Assembly (NCBI GenBank): GCA_050954885.1
Contig: JBPBPI010000108.1
Coordinates: forward strand, 1 to 28,630
Direction: 5' to 3'
DNA from: JBPBPI01 sp050954885
GTDB taxonomy: Bacteria; Pseudomonadota; Alphaproteobacteria; Caedimonadales; Caedimonadaceae
Length of the DNA stretch: 28,630 nt
Within the stretch, counting starts at the first letter, position 1, and the number at the start of each line of letters is the position of its first letter. Made by a program: the position numbers and the translations under genes. A model generated the notes under the pieces. It did not search any database. It was given only the letters and a program-made list of their open reading frames with translations, and was not told the origin of the DNA. Of the stretch, positions 1 to 7,694 are shown in pieces.

Positions 1-66
1 TCCATTGAGGGAACTCCTGATGTTTAAGTCTCAAGAGTTTACCTCAATACTAATGATCTTTTTTAA

Positions 67-405
67 TTATCCTTAAACGCAACTCGGGTTAAATTATATT
101 TTGAAAAAATTTGTGCCAATTTAGCGCTTAAAATGAATGTGAAGTTCACATCACTTCATGTTGGTGATCCCAAAACAAGATGGGGAAGTTGTAACTCTCA
201 GGGAAAAATATCATTTTCTTGGCGGCTTGCTTTTGCGCCTCTTTCCGTCAGCCAGTATGTGGTCATTCACGAATTAAGTCATCTCATTGAAATGAATCAT
301 AGTGCGGCGTTTTGGAAAATTGTGTCAACCTATGATCCAGATTTTCAAACAAGTCGAGGGTGGTTAAAACAATTTGGTAAAACACTTCATCAGTGGGAAA
401 TTTAA
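67..405 (+). pseudogene. 5'-truncated YgjP-type metallopeptidase fragment
   Basis: The open frame encodes the C-terminal third of a YgjP/DUF45-type zinc metallopeptidase. Visible motifs are KTRWGSC, then SWRLAFAP, then the zinc-binding HELSH (HExxH) followed by NHS and FW, which is the family order. A Met codon at 133 would give 90 residues, but the frame stays open back to 67 and the extra residues (FEKICANLALKMNVKF) still look like the family. A TAA at 64-66 ends it upstream. Family members usually have about 230 residues, so the N-terminal half is missing or lies outside the window. I see no good ribosome binding site at 133. Most likely a decayed remnant; a short functional HExxH protein cannot be excluded. 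Confidence 0.65.
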
Positions 406-539
406 AAAAAGCAATTTTGGAGGCTACTACTCTTTAAAAAGTCTAAGACATTTAAGTAAAGGATGTTAAGAGAGTTGTCAGAAGCTCTTATAGATTATTT
501 TTGATTACAGATAATGATAAAGGATAAGAGAAGCATGAA

Positions 540-1149
540 CCATTGTCAATGACCTTGAAGTACATTTCTTTTGACAAACCGTGCAAGACTATGTCAGATA
601 TCACTGTTCATCTGTTCGATTGGAAACGTCAGATTCTTTCCGAAAAATGTCAATCTTCAGTTAAGAATGGGAAAAAGCTTGGTCATTTATTTGTTACAAA
701 GACACAGGTTTTTGTGTTTAATTTGTCAAGTAGCTTTCTGAGGGTTGAGTCCCTAAATGTATCCAGCGGCCATCCCAAAGGCTGACACATGACTCCACCT
801 ATGGCACGCCAGGGCCATATGTTGTTTTTTTCCATTTTATAAATTGCCACATCTTATCAATCATCATAACATCTAAGGAAGAACTCCTTGTCAAAAATTC
901 AACTTTAAGAGCTGGGTTTTTAATAATTCAATGCAGAAACCACAATCACATAACATAACTTGGCAATCTCGCTTATCAATAGGCTACAATAAGTATAGAC
1001 TTTAATAAGCATAGACTTTCAAAGCTGGATCTATCCAGCAGCGTAGACTGGCAACCACAATTTTTACATTTGTAGCATTACATATCTTACATATAACCAG
1101 ATTTATAAGAGTGAATACATAAACATTTCTGGCATTTAAGCTCATACAT
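540..1149 (-). pseudogene. Decayed IS1-family transposase remnant
   Basis: No single long frame exists, but joining the three minus-strand frames recovers an IS1-type transposase in the right order. From the start near 1149 there is a zinc ribbon (LKCQKC, then YKCKNCGCQ after two stops). Around 826-868 comes MIDKMWQFIKWKK with YGPGV, resembling the first catalytic block of IS1 transposases (DEMWxFIxxKK). Then STLRKLLDKLNTK and a segment ending FLTED (about 650-760), then GKNLTFPIEQMNSDI (about 600-650), and finally SKEMYFKVIDN at the end. At least five stops and several frame changes separate them, so the element is long dead. I could not identify its terminal inverted repeats. The plus-strand frame at 543-785 overlaps this remnant and looks spurious. 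Confidence 0.7.
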
Positions 1150-1299
1150 TAAAATAATCTTTTTTAACCCTCAAACTGTAGCCCTATTATCTCCCTATCC
1201 TAAATTTTTTTAAAAAATCACTGATATTTAATTTATTACTTTCTATTTATACATTTATTAGATATGTATATTAAAGCTAAAAAATTGGTGTTTCATTTA

Positions 1300-1327
1300 A
1301 TAAGATGCAAGAAATGATAAGATGCAA
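1300..1327 (+). repeat. Direct repeat ATAAGATGCAA overlapping a start codon
   Basis: The 11-base word ATAAGATGCAA occurs at 1300-1310 and again at 1317-1327. The second copy carries the ATG of the methyltransferase gene; the first carries an ATG in another frame that closes after a few codons. It looks like a short local duplication of the start region. Confidence 0.6.
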
Positions 1328-2125
1328 AAAACAAATTTAGATAAAAAAACTATTGAAGACTTCGGTACACAATGGACAAAATACAGTTATACAGATGGAT
1401 TTTTTGGTTCTAAAGATTTACTTTCAGATTTTATTGTTCCCTTTAATCCAGATCTTTTTTCAGATAAAGTAATTGCAGATATTGGAGCAGGTACAGGACG
1501 TTTTACGCTGAATCTTTTAGAATTTGGTGCATCTCACGTATATGCTCTTGAACCCTCGAAAGCAGTTAATGTTTTAAAAGAAAAAATTAGACCTTATTCT
1601 AATCAAGTTACTATTATTAACAATACTGGAGATTTTCTTCCGCATGATCTAAATCTAGATTATGCTATAAGTATAGGTGTCATACATCATATTTCATCTC
1701 CTTTACCCGTTATTGATTCAGTGTATGCTGCTTTAAAAGAAAAAGGTAAATTTGTTATTTGGTTATATGGAAAAGAAGGAAATTATTTATATTTATGCAT
1801 TGTTACGCCAATTCGTTATATTTGTAGATATCTTCCTTCTTTTTTAATATCTATAATTTCTAACATGTTAAATTTTGTTCTTTATTTTTACATGAAATTA
1901 TGTAAAGTTTTTTCTTTTTTTCCATTATCTCAATATCTTAATAGTGTTATGAGTAAGCTTTCTTGGAAAAAGCGTACAATTGTAATTTATGATCAATTAG
2001 CTCCAGCTTATGCAAAATACTATTCATACCAAGATTGTTTAAATCTTATGAAACAATCTAAATTTAAAAAGTATGATATTACACATAGGAAGGGCTACAG
2101 CTGGGTTATTATTGCTGAAAAATAG
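1322..2125 (+). CDS. Class I SAM-dependent methyltransferase
   Basis: A 267-residue protein with a Rossmann-type methyltransferase core. Motif I is IADIGAGTG (residues 51-59), the acidic end of strand 2 is ALEPS (75-79), and the motif IV region is YAISIGVIHHI (114-124), typical of the Methyltransf_11/23 class. Residues about 155-205 are strongly hydrophobic and aromatic, so the protein may sit at the membrane or bind a lipid or glycan. The C-terminus (SYSWVIIAEK-like end) is the usual last strand. The substrate cannot be read from sequence. The gene stands alone between a transposase remnant and alaS, and its codons are more AT-rich than those of the nearby housekeeping genes, which fits acquisition. 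The ribosome binding site is weak. Confident about the fold, not about the function. Confidence 0.85.
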   Translation: MQKTNLDKKTIEDFGTQWTKYSYTDGFFGSKDLLSDFIVPFNPDLFSDKVIADIGAGTGRFTLNLLEFGASHVYALEPSKAVNVLKEKIRPYSNQVTIINNTGDFLPHDLNLDYAISIGVIHHISSPLPVIDSVYAALKEKGKFVIWLYGKEGNYLYLCIVTPIRYICRYLPSFLISIISNMLNFVLYFYMKLCKVFSFFPLSQYLNSVMSKLSWKKRTIVIYDQLAPAYAKYYSYQDCLNLMKQSKFKKYDITHRKGYSWVIIAEK

Positions 2126-2400
2126 TTTTTATTTCTTAATTTTACTGGTTAAGGTATTAAATGAACAGTTATAAAGTTTATTACATTAACTTTAGCCTTT
2201 GTAAAAAAATAATTTTGATTCATAATTAAAAATACTTTTATTTCAAAAACTTTGGGTATCCTTAAAACTAAAAATAGTGACAATTATTTTTTAAATTTTG
2301 TTTATATAACTTAATGAGAGAATAAAATACGCCTAAAGAATAATTTTTGAAATAATATTTAATTCTTTAATCTTTTTTATATGAAAATAAAATTAAAGGA

Positions 2401-5058
2401 TTAAATTTTCAATAAGTCTTCAATCGCTTGAAGTGCGTTTCCTAATTGATTAATCTGAGGACCACCGGCTTGTGCCATATCAGGCCGTCCACCGCCACCT
2501 CTACCGCCCATAATTTCGGCTGCCCTTTGGACACATGTGACCGCATTAATTGAGGCTGTCATATCAGCAACAACAGCAACCACAATTGAGCCTTTACCTT
2601 CATAGCCGGACGCCAAAGCCACAATATCAGCCCCTGTTTGTGTCTTTAAATCTTCTGCTATTTTCTTTAAATTTCCAGGCGCTATGTCATTCAACAAACG
2701 TTTTAAAAATTTTCGACCGTTGATTGTTTGAATCTCATTTTCTTGTTCATCAGAACGATCTGTTTTATTTAACATCTGTATTTTAAGATCTTTTACAGTA
2801 CGTTCTAATTTACGTCGTTCATCTTGTAAGGCTTCAAGTCGTGATATCAAACTATCGGGTTGCACTTTCAAAACTTGTATTGCAGCCTTAACCAATGAAT
2901 CCACCTGTTGAACATATTTTTCAGCTTCAAGTCCAGTTACGGCTTCGATACGCCTGATACCAGCAGCCACGCCTGTTTCACTCAAAATTTTGAAATAACC
3001 AATGTCACCAGTTTGACCCACATGTGTTCCGCCACACAATTCATGGGAATAAGGCGATTTAAGTTCCGCATCAATATTTTTCCCCATAGAGACAACCCGG
3101 ACTTCATCACCGTACTTTTCACCAAACAGAGCCATGGCGCCCGATTTAACAGCCTCATCAGCATTCATCAATCGCGTTGAAACTGCCGTATTGCCTCGAA
3201 TCAAATCGTTCACTTGATTTTCAATGAGGGCTAACATATCTGCAGCAATAGGTTTGGCATGGCTGAAATCAAAACGAAGGCGATCTGCTGCCACGAGTGA
3301 TCCCTTTTGCGTGATTGAAGACCCTAAATTACGACGTAAAACTGCATGTAACAAATGAGTTGCCGAATGATTGGCCTTTAATTGAGACCGTCTTATATCA
3401 TCAACATTAAGTTTAAAAACTTGCCCAATTTTAAGGTGACCTTCTATTACATTACCTTCATGGACCAATAAACCGCCAACTTTTCTGATGGTATTAAAGA
3501 TTTCGACAACTGTACCATCTAAACATTTAAGGTGTCCTGTATCCCCCATTTGTCCACCTGATTCACCGTAAAAAGGCGTTTGATTGAAAATCAATTGAAC
3601 TTTTTGACCTTCAGAGGCTTGGTCACTGACAACACCACCGACGAGAATTGATTGCAAAATGCCTTCAGCTGTTGTGGTGCTGTAGCCTAAAAATTCAGAA
3701 ATCCTATTTTGTTCCAGAATTTGATACCAACTACCCTCGTTTTGTTTTTCACCAGAGCCTGACCATGCAGCGCGGGCATCTGATTTTTGTTTGTTCATGG
3801 TCAAATCAAAACCAGCTAGATCAACCTGTCTGTTTTCAGATCTTAGAATATCTTGGGTTAAATCAAGGGGAAATCCATAGGTGTCATACAATTTAAAAGC
3901 AACAGAACCATCTAACGTCTGTGAAGATGAGAGGCGTGCTGTTTCTTCGGTCAAAAGCTTTAAGCCACGACCTAATGTTTCCCGGAACCTTTCCTCTTCA
4001 AGACGCAAACTTTCTTCAATTAAAGCTTGGGCGCGAAGTAGTTCGCCATAGGAATCACCCATTTGTTCAATTAATGTTGGCACTAAGCGGTGCATTAAAG
4101 GTTCTTTGGAACCCAATAAATAAACGTGACGCATGGCACGACGCATGATGCGACGTAAGACGTATCCCCGTCCTTCATTTGACGGCATAACTCCGTCGGC
4201 AATCAAAAATGAGCATGCCCGTAGATGATCCGCAATAACACGATGAGAATTAAGGGCTTTACCTGTGGCTTTAATCCCTGTTTTGTCTTCAGAGGCTTGA
4301 ATGAGTGATTTAAAAAGATCAATGTCATAATTATCGTGAACACCTTGCAATACTGCTGAAATTCTCTCAAGCCCCATGCCTGTATCAATGGATGGTTTTG
4401 GTAAATCAAGTCGGCCCTCGGGTGTTTGTTCATACTGCATAAACACCAAATTCCAAATTTCGGTAAACCGATCTCCGTCTTGTTCGGGTGTTCCGGGCGG
4501 TCCACCAGCGATGCTAGGACCATGATCGTAAAAAATTTCAGAACAAGGGCCACAAGGACCTGTCTCCCCCATAGACCAAAAGTTATCGGATGTCGAGATA
4601 CGAATAATTTTAGAATCTGGCAATCCTGCCACTTTTTTCCAAAGTTGAATGGCTTCTTCATCTTCATGATAAACCGTCACCAATAACCGATCGACGGGTA
4701 TCGCGAAATCTTTAGTAATGAGGTTCCAAGCAAGTTCAATGGCTTCTGCTTTGAAATAATCACCAAAAGAGAAATTGCCGAGCATTTCAAAAAAGGTGTG
4801 ATGTCGAGAGGTATACCCAACATTTTCTAAATCGTTATGTTTGCCCCCTGCCCGCAGACATTTTTGACTTGTTGTGGCACGCGTATAGGATTTTTTTTCA
4901 AGACCTGTAAAAACATCTTTAAATTGTACCATGCCTGCTGCTGTGAACAAAAGGGTAGGATCATTGCGTGGCACCAAAGAACTTGATGCCACAATTTGAT
5001 GTCGATTATTTTGAAAATAATCTAAGAAATGTTGTCTAATACAATACGTCGTCCACAT
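2401..5058 (-). CDS. alaS: Alanyl-tRNA synthetase
   Basis: Class II aminoacyl-tRNA synthetase that charges tRNA-Ala and edits Ser/Gly mischarging. The 885 residues match the usual full length. The N-terminal catalytic domain begins with the family signature FLDYFQNNRHQIVASSSLVP and NDPTLLFTAAGMVQFKD, and continues through GRGYVLRRIMRRAMRH. The editing domain has HSATHLLH near residue 561 and CGGTHV near 674, which carry the zinc-binding His and Cys residues. A helical linker precedes the C-terminal C-Ala domain with its glycine-rich segment (GGRGGGGRPDMAQAGG). The ATG lies 17 bases downstream of the recA stop on the same strand, so the two are probably co-transcribed, the usual alphaproteobacterial order. 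It looks intact. Confidence 0.98.
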   Translation of the reverse strand: MWTTYCIRQHFLDYFQNNRHQIVASSSLVPRNDPTLLFTAAGMVQFKDVFTGLEKKSYTRATTSQKCLRAGGKHNDLENVGYTSRHHTFFEMLGNFSFGDYFKAEAIELAWNLITKDFAIPVDRLLVTVYHEDEEAIQLWKKVAGLPDSKIIRISTSDNFWSMGETGPCGPCSEIFYDHGPSIAGGPPGTPEQDGDRFTEIWNLVFMQYEQTPEGRLDLPKPSIDTGMGLERISAVLQGVHDNYDIDLFKSLIQASEDKTGIKATGKALNSHRVIADHLRACSFLIADGVMPSNEGRGYVLRRIMRRAMRHVYLLGSKEPLMHRLVPTLIEQMGDSYGELLRAQALIEESLRLEEERFRETLGRGLKLLTEETARLSSSQTLDGSVAFKLYDTYGFPLDLTQDILRSENRQVDLAGFDLTMNKQKSDARAAWSGSGEKQNEGSWYQILEQNRISEFLGYSTTTAEGILQSILVGGVVSDQASEGQKVQLIFNQTPFYGESGGQMGDTGHLKCLDGTVVEIFNTIRKVGGLLVHEGNVIEGHLKIGQVFKLNVDDIRRSQLKANHSATHLLHAVLRRNLGSSITQKGSLVAADRLRFDFSHAKPIAADMLALIENQVNDLIRGNTAVSTRLMNADEAVKSGAMALFGEKYGDEVRVVSMGKNIDAELKSPYSHELCGGTHVGQTGDIGYFKILSETGVAAGIRRIEAVTGLEAEKYVQQVDSLVKAAIQVLKVQPDSLISRLEALQDERRKLERTVKDLKIQMLNKTDRSDEQENEIQTINGRKFLKRLLNDIAPGNLKKIAEDLKTQTGADIVALASGYEGKGSIVVAVVADMTASINAVTCVQRAAEIMGGRGGGGRPDMAQAGGPQINQLGNALQAIEDLLKI

Positions 5059-5075
5059 AATAACAAGCTTTTTAT

Positions 5076-6119
5076 TTATGCAACATCTGCTTCAGCAGAT
5101 GAGTCTTCAAAAGGGGATATACCTAATACTTGGGCCACAACGCCGGTATTAGATCGAATAGCTTGTTCAATTTTATTGGCAAGTTCAGGATTTTCTTTCA
5201 AAAATATCTTGGCTGCTTCTCGACCTTGTCCAATTCTTTGACCTTCATGAGAATACCAGGCACCGGCTTTTTCAACAACATTTGCTTTAACGCCCAAATC
5301 CAATATCTCGCCGACCTTGGAAATACCTTCGCCGTACATGATATCGAACTCAACCACTTTGAAAGGTGGTGCCACTTTATTTTTGGCAACCTTAACACGT
5401 GTTTGATTACCCACCACATCATCACGATTTTTAATGGCACCAATACGACGGATATCGATACGGACTGAGGCATAAAACTTTAACGCATTACCACCTGTGG
5501 TTGTTTCAGGATTACCAAAAGAGATACCAATTTTTTGACGAATTTGGTTGATAAAGATAACCATACATTTTGTTTTAGAAATGGAACCTGTAAGTTTTCT
5601 TAAAGCTTGGCTCATAAGACGCGCTTGTAAACCCATGTGGGAATCACCCATATCACCTTCAAGTTCAGCCTTTGGCACCAAAGCTGCCACACTGTCGATG
5701 ATTAAAACATCAATGCTGCCAGAGCGCACAAGAGTATCAGCAATTTCTAATGCTTCTTCTCCGCCACTTGGTTGAGAAATCAACAATTCATTGATATCAA
5801 CGCCTAATTTATTGACATAAGTTGAATCAAGGGCATGTTCAGCATCAATGAAGGCACAAAGGCCGCCTCTTTTTTGTGCCTCTGCTACACAATGTAAAGC
5901 AAGAGTTGTCTTTCCTGAGCTTTCAGGTCCATAAATTTCAACAATTCGTCCCTTTGGCAAACCACCAATACCCAAGGCAATATCTAGGCCCAAAGATCCT
6001 GTTGGAATAGATTCAATTTCAATCGTCTCACTTTGGCCCAGTTTCATAACTGATCCTTTACCAAAGGCGCGTTCAATTTGAGACAGAGCAGCATCTAAAG
6101 CTTTTTGCTTATCTAACAT
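5076..6119 (-). CDS. recA: Recombinase RecA
   Basis: ATP-dependent strand-exchange protein for homologous recombination and SOS co-protease activity. The frame is open from 6173, but the start is placed at the ATG at 6117-6119, which follows a good ribosome binding site (GGAG, about 8 bases upstream) and gives the canonical N-terminus MLDKQKALDAALSQIERAFG. Length is then 347 residues, normal for the family. Walker A is GPESSGKT (64-71), Walker B is VLIIDS (Asp 142), and the DNA-binding L2 loop region is GNPETTTGGNALKFYASV. It is transcribed ahead of alaS. I saw no alphaproteobacterial SOS box (GTTC-N7-GTTC) in the upstream spacer. Confidence 0.98.
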   Translation of the reverse strand: MLDKQKALDAALSQIERAFGKGSVMKLGQSETIEIESIPTGSLGLDIALGIGGLPKGRIVEIYGPESSGKTTLALHCVAEAQKRGGLCAFIDAEHALDSTYVNKLGVDINELLISQPSGGEEALEIADTLVRSGSIDVLIIDSVAALVPKAELEGDMGDSHMGLQARLMSQALRKLTGSISKTKCMVIFINQIRQKIGISFGNPETTTGGNALKFYASVRIDIRRIGAIKNRDDVVGNQTRVKVAKNKVAPPFKVVEFDIMYGEGISKVGEILDLGVKANVVEKAGAWYSHEGQRIGQGREAAKIFLKENPELANKIEQAIRSNTGVVAQVLGISPFEDSSAEADVA

Positions 6120-6414
6120 AAATAATCTCCGGATAGTGAATAAAGATACAGGCTGATAACTATTGCATAACACCTCAAAAAAATCAAGAAAACAATGAAA
6201 TTTATGGAATATTTTTACTTTTGCTTTATTAAAAATACCTATTTTTAAACAAGTACTTATAACAATTATTAAAAATAAATTTCATCCTTTTAAAAAAATC
6301 CTTTCCTTTTTTTTTGATTTATTTAAACTATATAAAAGATCAATAAAATTATCGTAAATAAAATATTATAATTATATCAAATAAAAATTTATTAATCACA
6401 ATTTTGGAAAAATC

Positions 6415-7536
6415 TTGACACATACCATTGAGTTTTACAAAGATGTTTATGAAAATTTTCCAAGCATGTTTGTCGTGGGCGATCATAGAATTCTTAAAAT
6501 TACAGATTGTAATCGCGCTTTTTGTGACCGTATGGGATACACAAAAGAAGAAGTTTTAGAAATTCCAAATGTTTATGAAATTTATCATCCTGATTGTCAT
6601 CCTCTCTTAGATGAAGTTTTTGCTCTATATAATCAACAGGGGTTTTTAAATAATGTTGAGGTTTGCCTTCGTACCAAATCGAATCAAAAAATACCTGTGT
6701 CTTTATGTGTCTCTGGTATAAAAGATGAACATGGTGCTGTTGCTTTTTCAAGAGCCGTTTTTCACGATATTACAGATTTGACGCGTGCGAGAGGAGAAGT
6801 GGCAAAGCAAGTTGAAATGTATAAAGAAAAATCTGATGAACTTGAGAAAAGAAATTCAGATCTTGATACCTTTGTGCATTTGGTTGCCCATGATCTGCGC
6901 GCCCCCTTAAGAGTTATTAGTTCATATACATATCTTATCAAAGATGATGAAAATAATACTTTATCAGATGACTCAAAACAATATTTAGCAACACTTGAAA
7001 AATTTACCTTTAAAATGGGTAAAATGATAAATGACATTATTTCTTATTTTGTTCTCAATAATGATACAACAAGGTCAGAACACGTTCCATTTTATAATTT
7101 TATAGATAATATTTTTGAATTACTTCCTGTGCCAAATGGTTTTAATTTTGAAGTCGAGTCAAAGCCCAAAGAAATTTTTGTAAAAAAATTACCTCTTCAA
7201 CAAGTTTTTCACAATCTTTTCAATAATGCTATTAAACATCATGACCAGCCCTCAGAAGGTCATGTAAAAATTAAGCTTGAAGAGAAAGAAGATCATTATA
7301 TTTTTCACATTTCAGACAATGGACCAGGCGTCCCCCCACAATATCAAAATTATATTTTTGAAGCTTTTAAGACATTAAAGACAAACAATAATAACGAGGG
7401 CAGTGGGTTGGGTTTGGCGATTGTTAAAAAAATGATTGAACAAGAGGGTGGAAGTATAAAGATAAATTCCAAAGGCACACGTGGCACAACTTTTACAATT
7501 CAATGGCCCAAACAAAATCAGTCTTTTGCTGCCTAA
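6415..7536 (+). CDS. Orphan cytoplasmic PAS-domain sensor histidine kinase
   Basis: A 373-residue soluble histidine kinase. Residues about 1-120 form a PAS domain (FPSMFVV, NRAFCDRMGYTKEEV, and a terminal FHDITD). A short coiled coil at 125-150 leads to the dimerisation domain with the H-box VAHDLRAPLRVISSY, whose phosphoacceptor is His159. The ATPase domain has the N-box HNLFNNAIKHH (Asn271), G1 DNGPG (301-305), an F-box FEAF and G2 GSGLGLAI (329-336). There is no membrane segment and no response regulator in the window, so its partner is unknown. The start is a TTG at 6415 behind a weak GGAAA; the first ATG lies inside the PAS domain and would truncate it. It is divergent from recA. Confidence 0.9.
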   Translation: MTHTIEFYKDVYENFPSMFVVGDHRILKITDCNRAFCDRMGYTKEEVLEIPNVYEIYHPDCHPLLDEVFALYNQQGFLNNVEVCLRTKSNQKIPVSLCVSGIKDEHGAVAFSRAVFHDITDLTRARGEVAKQVEMYKEKSDELEKRNSDLDTFVHLVAHDLRAPLRVISSYTYLIKDDENNTLSDDSKQYLATLEKFTFKMGKMINDIISYFVLNNDTTRSEHVPFYNFIDNIFELLPVPNGFNFEVESKPKEIFVKKLPLQQVFHNLFNNAIKHHDQPSEGHVKIKLEEKEDHYIFHISDNGPGVPPQYQNYIFEAFKTLKTNNNNEGSGLGLAIVKKMIEQEGGSIKINSKGTRGTTFTIQWPKQNQSFAA

Positions 7537-7664
7537 TATTATCTTTCAATTTATTTTTTTTAGGCTTTGATGACATAATCTATAAATCAACCCATGATAA
7601 ATTCTAGTATTTCAATAAAAGTTAAGCTAGGATGCGCCAAATCAACTCAATGGAGTGTTTTTAG

Positions 7665-7694
7665 ATGAATTTTTTCAAATCTCAACGGCATTAA
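7665..7694 (+). promoter_or_regulatory. Nine-codon mini-ORF abutting the ftsK start
   Basis: An ATG at 7665 sits about 9 bases after a good GGAG (7652-7655). It reads MNFFKSQRH and stops with TAA at 7692-7694. The next triplet in the same frame is the ftsK ATG at 7695, which has no ribosome binding site of its own. Either ftsK is translated by reinitiation after this leader, or a nonsense mutation has shortened an originally longer N-terminus. Confidence 0.55.

Noticed and set aside
543..785. Plus-strand open frame of 80 codons starting with TTG
   Set aside because: It overlaps, on the opposite strand, the recognisable IS1 transposase remnant, has no ribosome binding site and no family-like motif.
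2908..4686. Several open frames of 60-154 codons within alaS on both strands
   Set aside because: All lie inside the well-conserved alaS gene, show no motifs and are shadows of its codon structure.
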